Source of the DNA: Burkholderia sp. MS389
GTDB lineage: Bacteria > Pseudomonadota > Gammaproteobacteria > Burkholderiales > Burkholderiaceae
DNA: 64,000 bases
Direction: 5' to 3'
Assembly (NCBI RefSeq): GCF_016899425.1
Contig: NZ_CP045995.1
Location: forward strand, 2,938,450-3,002,449
Part shown: piece after piece, positions 1 through 8,688 of the stretch
Position numbering within the stretch: the first letter of the stretch is position 1
How the letters are laid out: each line of letters opens with the position of its first letter
Position numbers and translations under genes: made by a program
Notes under the pieces: generated by a model
Seen by the model: the letters and a program-made list of their open reading frames with translations, nothing else
The model's database searches: none
Told to the model about the DNA's origin: nothing

Positions 1-1
1 G

Positions 2-241
2 GCGCACAGCCACGCGCCGCGTATCGGTTCCGTGCTGCGCATCGGTGAAATTTCCGCGGTCGTGACCGCAGTGGGGCCGACGGCCTGGAACAAGGTGAGC
101 GAACTGGGCCATGTCGTCATCACATTCAATGGAGCCCATTCGGCAGAGCGCCCAGGCGAGATCTGTGCGTCGATGGTCGATTGTGAACGGCTCTTCAAGA
201 GCATGCAGAAAGGGGCCGTCATCGAGATCGTTGACGCCTGA
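2..241 (+). CDS. PTS glucitol/sorbitol-type IIA component, C-terminal part (cut by window edge)
   Basis: The reading frame is open from the first bases of the window, so the gene starts upstream; 79 residues are visible. The segment VTAVGPTAWNKVSELGHV and the following FNGAHSAERPG match the C-terminal half of SrlB-type IIA-Gut proteins (VTAVG...LRELGHVTLRFDG...EFPG). IIA-Gut accepts phosphate from HPr and passes it to the IIB/IIC permease for a hexitol-like sugar. The fused HPr-EI gene 48 bp downstream supports a complete, dedicated PTS. The IIB/IIC genes should lie to the left, outside the window. The substrate cannot be told from this fragment. Confidence 0.8.
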   Translation, partial: AHSHAPRIGSVLRIGEISAVVTAVGPTAWNKVSELGHVVITFNGAHSAERPGEICASMVDCERLFKSMQKGAVIEIVDA

Positions 242-289
242 ATCGCGCCGACGTCAATCGTCATCCACGGAATACGAAAAGGCATCGTC

Positions 290-2266
290 ATGTTGGAAAC
301 TCAGGTTGTTGTCAAGGTACACGAGGGTCTGCACGCACGCCCCGCGACGCAATTCGCCAAGCTCGCGAAGGAGTTCAATAGCGCGCTGAAAATCGGGAGA
401 GGCGATGCATGGGCGGACGCGAAGAGCGCTGTGAAGCTCATGTTGCTAGGTGTGAAGCAGGACGAGCAGATACTTCTCCGAGCGGACGGCGAAGACGAAT
501 GCGAGGCGCTCGACAGGTTGACGCAATTTCTGTCGAATGTCAGCGCAATCGTGCAGGGCGCCACCGTGCCAGACGGCCATCGCGGGTCGGACGGCTCAGC
601 GACGGCTCCGCGAGCGTTCGAACACACGGCTGTGGTGCGATCCGCCGACGATGCTGAATCTCCGGGCGCACTGAGAGGTGTTCCGGCGAGTGAAGGCTTG
701 GCATTTGGCAGTGCGCTCGCGTATGTTCGTGACGAGCTCATGGTCGATCGCCAGTTCGTGTCGGAACACGAGGTAGCAGACGAGGTCATGCGATTCACCG
801 CGACGCTCGAGTCCACTTTGGCTGCGATGCTCGAGCCGGGCGACGGGACGATGGGAAACGAGATCATCGAGGCGATCGCCGATGTCGCAAGGAGCGACGA
901 CTATGCGGGCACGATCCGCGAGCTCATCGCAACGCGGTGGAGCGCGGCAGCGGCTACGCTGAAATGCGGGCAGGATCTGGCGTTCGCGTTCGAATCGATG
1001 ACGGACGAGTATCTTCGCAGCCGCGCCGACGACATTCGCGGCCTGACGCGCGAGATCGTGGCCGTGCTTCTTGGCAAGCAGCAGAAGTCGCTGCGAGAAC
1101 TCGACGTACCGAGCATCATCCTTGCCGAAGAACTGTCCGCGCCGGATCTTGCGCGCGCGAACCTCGCCAATATCCTCGGGATCGTCTGCACATCCGGCAG
1201 TGCGACGTCTCATGTCGCGATCATCGCGCGCTCGCACGGCATTCCGGCAGTTCTAGGTCTGCCGATCGACAAGGACAGGCTGCGATCCGTCAAACGTATA
1301 TCGATTGACGGTACGACCGGGGAGGTCTGGCTCGACCATTCCGACGCGCATGAAAAGGAACTGTCGCGCCGTATCGACGCGCAGCGCGAACAGCAATCGG
1401 CGCTCCTTGCTTACCGGGACGTCGAGCCCTCCACGCGCGACGGACGCAAGATACTGATCGCCGCGAACATGGGTTCTCTGTCGGAACTTGACTCGGCCCT
1501 GCAAGCCGGCGCGATGGGCGTGGGACTATTCCGTACCGAGCTTTTGTTCATGGACCATCAGCGCGTGCCTACGGAGGACGAGCAATACGAAGTTTATGCC
1601 ACGCTCGCACAGCGCTTTCACCCGTGGCCTGTCGTCATTCGGACGCTCGATGCTGGCGGCGACAAGCCGCTGCCGGGCATTCGCTTCCCGAAGGAGGAGA
1701 ATCCATTTCTGGGGTGGCGAGGCATCCGGATGTGTCTTGACAGCCCCGAAGTGTTCGAGCCGCAACTGCGAGCGCTACTGCGTGCCACCGCGCACGGAAA
1801 CATCTGCGTGATGTTGCCGATGGTCGACGATGTCGACGAGGTTCGCCGTACGAAGGCGATCATCGAGCGCATCGCTGCGGAACTCACCGACGCGGGGGTG
1901 CCGTTTGCAGTTCCAAAGCTCGGCATCATGATCGAGACGCCGGCTGCGGTTCTCACTGCCGATTTACTGGCGCAGGAGGTCGAGTTCTTCTCGATCGGTA
2001 CCAACGACCTTACGCAATACATCATGGCCGTCGATCGCATGAATCCCAGCCTTGCCTCGCTCTACAAGACCGAGCACCCGGCTGTCATTCAGGCGATCAA
2101 GATGGTATGCGACGCGGCGAAGCGGGCGCACATCAGTGTCGGCGTGTGTGGGGAAGCTGCGTCTCGGCCAAACATGATTCCGGTGCTCGTGAACCTCGGA
2201 GTCGACGAACTCAGTATGAGTCCAAACTCGGTACTGCGCGCAAAGAAACTCGTGACGGAAATCTGA
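290..2266 (+). CDS. Fused HPr-enzyme I multiphosphoryl transfer protein
   Basis: Soluble PTS energy-coupling protein that moves phosphate from PEP through EI to HPr and on to the IIA encoded just upstream. Residues 1-90 are an HPr domain with the phosphorylated His15 in GLHARPA and a Ser at position 46 (DAKSAV), as in classic HPr. From about 127 to 658 it is a full enzyme I: LRGVPASEG N-domain start, active-site His308 in SATSHVAIIARS, PEP-binding region with GLFRTELLF, GGDKPLPG and GTNDLTQY, and the catalytic Cys620 in GVCGEAAS. No IIA domain is fused, unlike most FPr proteins. Start ATG at 290 in an operon with the IIA gene. Confidence 0.93.
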   Translation: MLETQVVVKVHEGLHARPATQFAKLAKEFNSALKIGRGDAWADAKSAVKLMLLGVKQDEQILLRADGEDECEALDRLTQFLSNVSAIVQGATVPDGHRGSDGSATAPRAFEHTAVVRSADDAESPGALRGVPASEGLAFGSALAYVRDELMVDRQFVSEHEVADEVMRFTATLESTLAAMLEPGDGTMGNEIIEAIADVARSDDYAGTIRELIATRWSAAAATLKCGQDLAFAFESMTDEYLRSRADDIRGLTREIVAVLLGKQQKSLRELDVPSIILAEELSAPDLARANLANILGIVCTSGSATSHVAIIARSHGIPAVLGLPIDKDRLRSVKRISIDGTTGEVWLDHSDAHEKELSRRIDAQREQQSALLAYRDVEPSTRDGRKILIAANMGSLSELDSALQAGAMGVGLFRTELLFMDHQRVPTEDEQYEVYATLAQRFHPWPVVIRTLDAGGDKPLPGIRFPKEENPFLGWRGIRMCLDSPEVFEPQLRALLRATAHGNICVMLPMVDDVDEVRRTKAIIERIAAELTDAGVPFAVPKLGIMIETPAAVLTADLLAQEVEFFSIGTNDLTQYIMAVDRMNPSLASLYKTEHPAVIQAIKMVCDAAKRAHISVGVCGEAASRPNMIPVLVNLGVDELSMSPNSVLRAKKLVTEI

Positions 2267-2865
2267 TTTCCGATCGGGAAACGACAGGGGCGTGGCATCG
2301 ACGATCCACAAGATTCGTATTTGCCACTGCTTCGCGGGGCCGGCTTGATACACGGAGGGGCGGGCGATCTGTCTCGCCGCGCAGGTATCCGGTCTTGTCG
2401 GGCAATTTCGCTATGCCTCCCGAGCTGCTTACCGGCCGACACGGCGCGATTCGAGGAGGCGATTTTACCGGATGGAACTGCCGTCCGGTCTTCTCGAACA
2501 CGCGCAGCCTTCACACCCGAAAGCCGTCGAGCTTTCTCCAAAATTGCCTGGTTTCCTTCCACGGCTCGTCCAGTCGGGCGGTGTGTATCAAGAACGCGCG
2601 ACGAGCCGCGAGGCTGCTCGTCGCGCTGAATCGGTTTTCCAGCGTCCGGCGCGTGCGGTCTCTCACCCCAGCTGCGTTTCACCCAGGCATCCCGGGCGAT
2701 GTCCGCGTGATCCCTGATCGTCATTTTGCCTTGTATTACCTCCCGGATGGTTGCCATCGCTACAGCCCTGTCTGACAGCGGGTGACGGCATGCGCAACAG
2801 ATTCACGGCGATTGCGACGAACGGCGTGGCCAAGTATCGGACGCAGAGCCGGCCTACTGTCGCGT
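2267..2865. other. Gene-free stretch upstream of the first APC permease
   Basis: About 600 bp between the PTS operon and promoter element A. Several open frames exist on both strands but none has a convincing ribosome binding site or recognisable protein content. A minus-strand frame starting near 2757 reads plausibly for about 30 residues, then becomes arginine/proline-rich shadow sequence. No clear terminator hairpin with a T-run was found. Confidence 0.5.
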
Positions 2866-2934
2866 TGATAAATTTTGGCGATCAGCGCAAATCGCGAATC
2901 GCAATTGGACCGCTTCAATTTGGAGGTGGACGAT
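2866..2934 (+). promoter_or_regulatory. Family 1 promoter element, copy A (LysR-like)
   Basis: Dyad TGATAA-N7-CGATCA at 2866-2884, TTGGAC at 2905-2910 and GACGAT at 2929-2934 (18-bp spacer), with CAATTGGACC in the middle. The spacing matches the three other copies exactly (39 bp dyad start to TTGGAC). If GACGAT is the -10, transcription would start near 2941 and the dyad is centred near -66, the usual LysR recognition position. The next gene is the APC permease at 3081. Confidence 0.7.
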
Positions 2935-3080
2935 CGTTTCACTTGCCGTGAACAAAGAGCTTCTTGAAGCGAAATCGTGAGACAAATGTAGCGAAATAAA
3001 CCGACAAATACCAGTCGTTGCTGCATTTCCCAGTGTTTTCGTATGGCGAAGATTCACATAATGACGGAGGTGGGACGGAG

Positions 3081-4538
3081 ATGGAGATGAACATGCAAGA
3101 GATTCGCATGAGCGAATCTGCACCCAAAAAGTTATCCGGAAACATGGGGCCGATCGGCCTGGCGCTGATGGTGCTCGCGTTCTCGGCACCTTTGACAACG
3201 GTGTCCGGTTACATCCCGTTCGCGCTGATGTTCGGAGGCGTCAGCAGTCCGATCCTGTTCGTCGTCGTTACGATCGTTCTGCTGTTCTTTTCCGTCGGCT
3301 ACGTGACGCTCAACAACATCGTCAAGCGCCCGGGCGACTTCTACGCATTCGTCAGTTTCGGCATCGGGAAGTCGACAGGCCTCGGCTCGGGCATCCTCGC
3401 GGCGGTGTCGTATTTTCTGCTGCTCGCCGGGGTGACGTCGTTCTTCGGCGTGTCCTGTTCCGATCTCCTTCATGAAACGACCGGCGCCGTGCTCCCGTGG
3501 TACATCCCGACGATCGCATGCTGGATGGCGTGCGGGATCCTCAGCTACCTGCATGTCGAGTTGTCGGCGAAGGTGCTGACGTGGATCATGCTGCTCGAGA
3601 TCGCGGTATGTCTCATCTTCTCGTTCTTCGTGCTGGCGAAGGGCGGGGCGGCAGACATCTCGGCAACCGCGCCGTTTGCGCCGAGCCAGTTGTCGAAGAG
3701 CGCGAGCGTGCCGTTCTCGGTACTGTTCATCGTCGGTTTCTTCATGGGATTCGAGGCGACCGCGCTGTTCCGGGATGAAGTCCGGATGCCCGACCGGACG
3801 ATTCCGGTAGCCACGTATGGTGCGGTCATCTTCATCGGCGTCGTCTATACCATTTGTGCGTATGCGCTGATCATGGCCTATGGGTCGCATGTCCAGGACA
3901 TCGCTACCAAGACCCCTGCCGCAATGTTTCCCGACGCATTCTCGAAGTTCGTCAGCGGCCGTCTCCATGTCGTGATCTCGCTGCTGGTGCTGACGTCGGC
4001 GTTCGCATCGGCGCTGTCCACGCAGAACGTGCTGGCCCGCTACATGCACAACCTCGGCACCGACGGCGCGCTGCCGCGATTCCTCGGCAAGGTTCATCCG
4101 AAGCACGAGTCGCCCTATCTCGCGTCGATCACGGTGTCGGTGATGGTGCTCTGCGTGCTGATCCCCTTCATCGCGATGGGCGCCAAGCCCGATCTGCTGT
4201 ACGGGCAACTCTCCGGAGTTGGTACGTCGGGGATCGTCGTTCTGATGGCCATCGTCAGCATCTCGTCGCTGGTATGGTACGGCCGGAGCGGCAGACACCA
4301 GGGCGTCAGCTTCTTCAAGTCGGCGGTCGCGCCCGCCATTTCCTCGGTGTTCTTCATCGCGCTCGTCGTGCTGATCGCGCAGCACTTCGATGTTCTGGCA
4401 GGTGGCGATCCGGGGCAGTACGTGTGGATGTTCTACTGCCTGATTGGTGTGCTGCTCGTCGGCATCGCACTGGCACAATACTTCAAGTACCTGCGCCCGG
4501 AAATTTTCGAAAGACTCGGCCGCAGCCACAAGGACTGA
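3081..4538 (+). CDS. APC-superfamily amino acid permease (paralogue 1)
   Basis: Inner-membrane permease of 485 residues with about 12 hydrophobic segments. Opening motif LSGNMGPIGLALMVLAFSAP, the conserved GFEATALFRDE in the middle and STQNVLARYMHNLGTDG later are typical of APC-family amino acid/amine transporters. It is closely similar over its whole length to the proteins at 12495 and 41054. Start chosen at ATG 3081 after GGAGGTGGGACGGAG rather than the upstream TTG at 3018, because the three paralogues align from about here. It is preceded by promoter element A and followed by a strong terminator, so it is probably monocistronic. The substrate is not predictable from sequence alone. Confidence 0.88.
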   Translation: MEMNMQEIRMSESAPKKLSGNMGPIGLALMVLAFSAPLTTVSGYIPFALMFGGVSSPILFVVVTIVLLFFSVGYVTLNNIVKRPGDFYAFVSFGIGKSTGLGSGILAAVSYFLLLAGVTSFFGVSCSDLLHETTGAVLPWYIPTIACWMACGILSYLHVELSAKVLTWIMLLEIAVCLIFSFFVLAKGGAADISATAPFAPSQLSKSASVPFSVLFIVGFFMGFEATALFRDEVRMPDRTIPVATYGAVIFIGVVYTICAYALIMAYGSHVQDIATKTPAAMFPDAFSKFVSGRLHVVISLLVLTSAFASALSTQNVLARYMHNLGTDGALPRFLGKVHPKHESPYLASITVSVMVLCVLIPFIAMGAKPDLLYGQLSGVGTSGIVVLMAIVSISSLVWYGRSGRHQGVSFFKSAVAPAISSVFFIALVVLIAQHFDVLAGGDPGQYVWMFYCLIGVLLVGIALAQYFKYLRPEIFERLGRSHKD

Positions 4539-4594
4539 ATCGTTGAGCGACCGGGGCGGACACGTTCAGCCTCATCCCGGGTCGTTTCTCCTTT

Positions 4595-4624
4595 GATCCC
4601 GAGCACTTTCGGGATCTTTTTTTA
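4595..4624 (+). terminator. Rho-independent terminator after APC permease 1
   Basis: Eight-base-pair stem GATCCCGA/TCGGGATC at 4595-4616 with a 6-nt loop, followed by an eight-T run at 4617-4624. It ends the permease transcript 57 bp after its stop codon. Confidence 0.9.
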
Positions 4625-4712
4625 TTTTCCGGCTCGTTGCATCAGATGCGCCCGGCTGCCAGTCACGGCCGGTGCGGACACGTCACGACCGGATCATCCG
4701 TTCATCCAGAAG

Positions 4713-5882
4713 ATGTCCGAGTTGTCGGACACATCCCAAACCATGGTCGTCGAGACTGCAAGCGAAAGCAACAAACGGGCTGCAACACGCGCATCATTCT
4801 TTCTCGCCGGAATCAGCGTCGCGACGTGGGCGCCGCTGGTGCCGTATGCGAAGGCGCGGCTTGACGTCGACGAAGCGAAATTCGGCTTCCTGCTGCTATT
4901 CCTGGGAATCGGCGCCGTCGGATGCATGCCGCTCTGTCAGCGCGCGGTTGAGCGATTCGGTTGCCGCAAGGTCATCGGCGCGGGCGCCGCGATGATCTGC
5001 GCATCGCTTCCGCTCCTGGCGACGCTGTCCGGCATGCCCGCGATGGCGATCACGCTGTTGATCTTCGGCGCCGGCCTGGGATTCGTCGACGTCGCGATGA
5101 ACATCCAGGCCACGCTCATCGAGCGGCAAAGCGGCGAGCAACTCATGTCCGGCTTCCACGGCCTGTTCAGCGTCGGCGGAATCGCGGGCTCGCTGGTCGG
5201 CGGATCGCTGCTGTCGGCCGGCGCGAATCCGCTTGGGGTAGCGGGTGCGATGGTCGCCGTCATCGCCGTGCTCATGTTTCGTTACGCGCGATACCTGGAG
5301 TCGGCGGGGCCCGGCGAGCGCACGGCGTCGGCGTTGATCTTGCCGCAGGGGATCGTGGTCCTGATGGGCGCCATTGCGATCGGATGCTTTCTCGTCGAAG
5401 GCGCGATGCTCGACTGGAGCGCGCTGTTCCTGACATCGGTGAAGAATTATGCGCAGGACCGCGCGGGCTTCGGATACACCGCGTTCGCGATGACGATGGC
5501 GATCGGTCGACTCTTCGGCGACATGTTGATTACCCGATTCGGTTCGCGCGCAATGATTGTATCGGGCGGGAGCCTCGGCGCGGTCGGGATGTGCATCGCG
5601 ATCGTTTCGCCATCGGGCACGGGCACGATCGTCGGGTTTGCCGTATGCGGGGCCGGGTGCGCGAACATCGTACCCATCCTGTTCGCCGCTGCCGGGCGGC
5701 AAACGGCAATGGATCCTTCTGCCGCAATTTCGTCGATCACGACATTAGGCTACGGCGGCAATCTGGTCGGACCGGCAATTGTCGGCTTCTTTGCGCATGC
5801 GATCGGTTTGCATCTTGCATTTGCGTTGCTCGCCGGGTTGCTGCTGCTCGCCGCGTTCGGCGGCCGAAAGATCGAGTCGTGA
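4713..5882 (+). CDS. MFS transporter, YbjJ-like
   Basis: Major facilitator carrier of about 389 residues with 12 predicted membrane helices. The run FGAGLGFVDVAMNIQATLIE and SGFHGLFSVGGIAGSLVGG is characteristic of the YbjJ-type subgroup (sugar/drug permease-like MFS proteins). Start uncertain: ATG 4713 (MSELSD) or ATG 4743 (MVVETA). Longer versions run into the terminator hairpin at 4595 and are unlikely. Neither start has a strong Shine-Dalgarno. The substrate is unknown. It lies between the permease and the dehydratase operon, all on the same strand. Confidence 0.8.
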   Translation: MSELSDTSQTMVVETASESNKRAATRASFFLAGISVATWAPLVPYAKARLDVDEAKFGFLLLFLGIGAVGCMPLCQRAVERFGCRKVIGAGAAMICASLPLLATLSGMPAMAITLLIFGAGLGFVDVAMNIQATLIERQSGEQLMSGFHGLFSVGGIAGSLVGGSLLSAGANPLGVAGAMVAVIAVLMFRYARYLESAGPGERTASALILPQGIVVLMGAIAIGCFLVEGAMLDWSALFLTSVKNYAQDRAGFGYTAFAMTMAIGRLFGDMLITRFGSRAMIVSGGSLGAVGMCIAIVSPSGTGTIVGFAVCGAGCANIVPILFAAAGRQTAMDPSAAISSITTLGYGGNLVGPAIVGFFAHAIGLHLAFALLAGLLLLAAFGGRKIES

Positions 5883-6042
5883 CGCATGCGCGCCGCGAAT
5901 GCGTCGAGGCGCGCGATTGAACGCCCGGCATGCGTTGTCAATCGATTACGAATTTCGATCAGTGATCATTTTTGTTCTTCATTGGATTGAATCGGTCGAG
6001 GTTGATGTAATGCGCTGACGTCTTTCACCGTGAGCGAATGCC

Positions 6043-7029
6043 ATGACCGATCTCTCATCCGGCGATTTCTCGGTCGCCGACATCGAAGCCGCCTCTGTGC
6101 GCATCCTGCCGTTCGTCGTGCGAACGCCTCTGCTCGAGAGCGAGGTGCTCAACCGTGCGACAGGGGCCCGTGTGCTCGTCAAGGCGGAAAGCCTTCAGAA
6201 GACGGGGTCCTTCAAGTTCCGGGGCGCGTGCAATCGCGTGCTGCAAATTCCGGCAGCCCTGCGACCGCGCGGCGTCGTCGCCTTCTCGTCGGGAAATCAC
6301 GCGCTGGCGATCTCGGCGGTTTGCGCGCGGTTCGGCATGCCGGCCACCATCATCATGCCGGCGGACGCACCCAAGGCAAAAATCGAAGGCGCACGGGCCT
6401 ACGGTGCGACCGTGCGTCTCTATGACCGACAAACGGACGACCGGGAAGCAATCGGCCGGGATATCGCGGAGCGCACCGGCGCGGTGACCGTTCCCCCCTA
6501 CGACGATCGTCAGGTGATGGCCGGCCAGGGCACCGTCGGTCTCGAGATCGTGCAGCAAACTCAGGCCCTGTCCGTGGTCCCTGATGTGGTTCTTGCTGCC
6601 GCCAGCGGTGGGGGACTGGTCGCTGGGGTCGCGACGGCGATCAACGCGTATTGCAGGCAAGCGCGCCTCTACGCTGTCGAGCCCAAGGGGTTCGACGATC
6701 ACGCACGATCGCTTGCGAAGGGCGAGCAAGTTACCAATGCCGCGGGCGCCAGATCCATCTGCGACGCTCTGCAGGTCGCATCTCCCGGCAAGCTGACGTT
6801 CCCGATCAACAAGAGGCTGCTGGCCGGAAGTCTCGTCGTCGACGATGACGAGGTGCGTCGGGCGATGCGCGTGGCGTTCGAGACACTGAAGCTCGTCGTG
6901 GAGCCCGGTGGCGCAGTACCGCTCGCGGCGGTACTTGCCGGGAAGCTCGCCATAGCCGGAAAGACCGTCGTGCTGGTACTGAGCGGCGGTAACGTGGACC
7001 ACGACATCTTCGTCAGTGCGTTGGCCTGA
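6043..7029 (+). CDS. PLP-dependent threonine/serine dehydratase family protein
   Basis: Fold-type II PLP enzyme of 328 residues that would eliminate water and ammonia from a hydroxy amino acid (Ser, Thr or a beta-hydroxy acidic amino acid). Lys58 in TGSFKFRGA is the expected Schiff-base lysine; FSSGNHALAIS is the substrate loop and AAASGGGLVAG the phosphate-binding glycine loop. There is no C-terminal ACT regulatory domain, so it is the short catabolic (TdcB/serine racemase-like) form. It heads an operon with the DUF4392 gene (51 bp gap) and RidA. RidA proteins remove the reactive enamine/imine released by such dehydratases, which supports the activity. The exact substrate is not known. Confidence 0.87.
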   Translation: MTDLSSGDFSVADIEAASVRILPFVVRTPLLESEVLNRATGARVLVKAESLQKTGSFKFRGACNRVLQIPAALRPRGVVAFSSGNHALAISAVCARFGMPATIIMPADAPKAKIEGARAYGATVRLYDRQTDDREAIGRDIAERTGAVTVPPYDDRQVMAGQGTVGLEIVQQTQALSVVPDVVLAAASGGGLVAGVATAINAYCRQARLYAVEPKGFDDHARSLAKGEQVTNAAGARSICDALQVASPGKLTFPINKRLLAGSLVVDDDEVRRAMRVAFETLKLVVEPGGAVPLAAVLAGKLAIAGKTVVLVLSGGNVDHDIFVSALA

Positions 7030-7080
7030 TCATCCGGCATTCATCTACCCAGAGCACATTTCTGCCAGGAGGTAATTGTC

Positions 7081-8148
7081 ATGCTGCAGCAAGACAGCAA
7101 ACAGTATCAACGCGTTGCGCGCACGATCGACGAATTCATGACGCTCGACTACACGGGTGTCGGGCTCATCGGCAACATCTACGAGGCGCTGCAGAAGCGA
7201 CAACCCGGATTCGCATGCATGGGCGCGGCCGAACGAATTGTCGAGGTGGTAAGGCGACAAGGCGGCCCGGTGCTCATCGCCACGGGATTCCCTGAGGGCG
7301 GCGGTGCACCCGAAACCGATGGTCCGGTGGGCGCTGCGCTGATGGCGCGCGCATTTTTCCTCGGCCTGGGGGTGCCGACCGTCGTCGTGATCGACGAAGA
7401 CTGGGAGGAGATGATGGTGCAGACCTGCCGCGGCGCAGGGCTGGCACCGATGCCGTTCCCGGATGATGGCGTGGTGAAACGGATCGAGTACTTGCGGCCC
7501 GTCTACATCCGGACAGTCCCCAAGGACAAGGACGGCAGTCGTCGTGTTTGTGATGATCTGCTCGAGCGCACCCGGCCCAGCGTGATGATTTCGATCGAGC
7601 GCCCCGGTTGCAACGCGCTAGGACTCTACCACGGGCTGGGCGGCCGTCCGCTCGACGGACTCGTCGCTGACCTTGATTACCTGTTTTATCAAGGCAAGGA
7701 GCGCGGCATCCTGCATATCGGCGTGGGCGATGGGGGTAACGAACTCGGCATGGGGGTAATCGCGGCAGATCTGCCCGCGTTTTCGCCGAAGGCCGCGTCA
7801 ACCGGTGTTGCTGGGCGTGGAGGCGTTGCGGCGGTCAATGCAGCTGATCACCTCGTCGTCGCGAACGTGTCGAACTGGGGTGCAACGGGCATCATCGCGG
7901 CGCTTTCGGCGCTGCTGGAGAACCCTGTCGTGTTTCACGATCCCGAACTCGAGATTCGCTGCATCGAATGCTGCGTCAATTCGGGTGGTGTGGACGGCAT
8001 GTTCATGGCCCCCGAGCCCGCCGTGGATGGCATCAGCGCGCTCGAATGGGAAGGCTTGCTTCGTACGCTTCGCGCGAGTGTTCGACGCACGCTGGGCGAC
8101 TCGATCAACTGGCAGGGGGAACGTGGCGACTGGAGGCAATTGAAATGA
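7081..8148 (+). CDS. DUF4392 protein (D-glutamate cyclase C-terminal-domain family)
   Basis: Protein of 355 residues carrying the signature HIGVGDGGNELGMG near residues 218-231, plus ATGFPEGGGAPETDGP near residue 67. These features are typical of the DUF4392 family, which forms the C-terminal half of the eukaryotic mitochondrial D-glutamate cyclase DGLUCY. The start ATG 7081 follows AGGAGGTAATTGTC, a good ribosome binding site. The stop overlaps the start of the RidA gene (ATGA), indicating translational coupling. The N-terminal-half homologue (DUF1445) is encoded separately at 19912 in this cluster. A role on an acidic D-amino acid or its lactam is inferred from this pairing. Confidence 0.82.
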   Translation: MLQQDSKQYQRVARTIDEFMTLDYTGVGLIGNIYEALQKRQPGFACMGAAERIVEVVRRQGGPVLIATGFPEGGGAPETDGPVGAALMARAFFLGLGVPTVVVIDEDWEEMMVQTCRGAGLAPMPFPDDGVVKRIEYLRPVYIRTVPKDKDGSRRVCDDLLERTRPSVMISIERPGCNALGLYHGLGGRPLDGLVADLDYLFYQGKERGILHIGVGDGGNELGMGVIAADLPAFSPKAASTGVAGRGGVAAVNAADHLVVANVSNWGATGIIAALSALLENPVVFHDPELEIRCIECCVNSGGVDGMFMAPEPAVDGISALEWEGLLRTLRASVRRTLGDSINWQGERGDWRQLK

Positions 8149-8618
8149 CGGACAAGACCACGATTGACGCGCGCCTCGCCGAACTGGGCCTCGAACTGCC
8201 GCCTGCGAGCGTGCCGCGCGGTAGTTATCTGCCTGCAGTGCGGTCGGGAAACTACCTTCAGATCGCCGGCCAGGGGCCGCGCCTGAACGGTAAGCTTCTC
8301 TACGCAGGAAGAGTGGGCGCCGACCTCAGTGTGGATGACGGGCAGCGCGCGGCCCAGCTCTGCGCCCTCAATATCCTGAGCCACATCGGACGCATGCTGG
8401 ACGGGGATTTTTCGCGCGTCGTTCGCATCGTTCGCGTCGCTGGCGTCGTGCGGTGCGACGCGGACTTTACCGACCATGCGACCGTGCTGAATGGCGCTTC
8501 GGACCTGTTCTTCGCCGTCCTTGGCGAAGCAGGGCGGCACGCACGCATTGCGACCGGCGCCACCGCCTTGCCGTCCGGCATGGCGGTGGAAGTAGAAGCC
8601 ACCGTAGAGGTCGTTTGA
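8145..8618 (+). CDS. RidA family protein (enamine/imine deaminase-like)
   Basis: Protein of 157 residues of the YjgF/YER057c/UK114 family, in the larger subgroup with N-terminal RLAELGLELPP and internal QIAGQGP and YAGRVG. RidA enzymes hydrolyse reactive 2-aminoacrylate-type intermediates. The first in-frame ATG at 8145 overlaps the preceding stop and has GGAGG upstream within the end of that gene. Coupling with a PLP dehydratase two genes upstream makes detoxification of its product the likely role. The usual RidA arginine was not verified by alignment. Confidence 0.85.
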   Translation: MTDKTTIDARLAELGLELPPASVPRGSYLPAVRSGNYLQIAGQGPRLNGKLLYAGRVGADLSVDDGQRAAQLCALNILSHIGRMLDGDFSRVVRIVRVAGVVRCDADFTDHATVLNGASDLFFAVLGEAGRHARIATGATALPSGMAVEVEATVEVV

Positions 8619-8688
8619 GGACAGCGTATGGGCGGCCTTGTCACGAGTCGACCAAGACGGCACGAAATCTTAAGGGGTAGAGGTGATC

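Noticed and set aside
2089..2757. Minus-strand open frame of 222 codons overlapping the end of the HPr-EI gene
   Set aside because: Overlaps a certain gene by about 180 bp, becomes Arg/Pro-rich and has no recognisable domain; typical high-GC shadow frame.
3018..3080. Longer N-terminus for APC permease 1 from TTG 3018
   Set aside because: The 21 extra residues do not align with the other permeases and ATG 3081 has a good ribosome binding site.
3132..4529. Long minus-strand frame (465 codons) opposite APC permease 1
   Set aside because: His/Arg/Glu-rich composition typical of antisense frames to a membrane protein gene; the same pattern appears opposite the other permeases.
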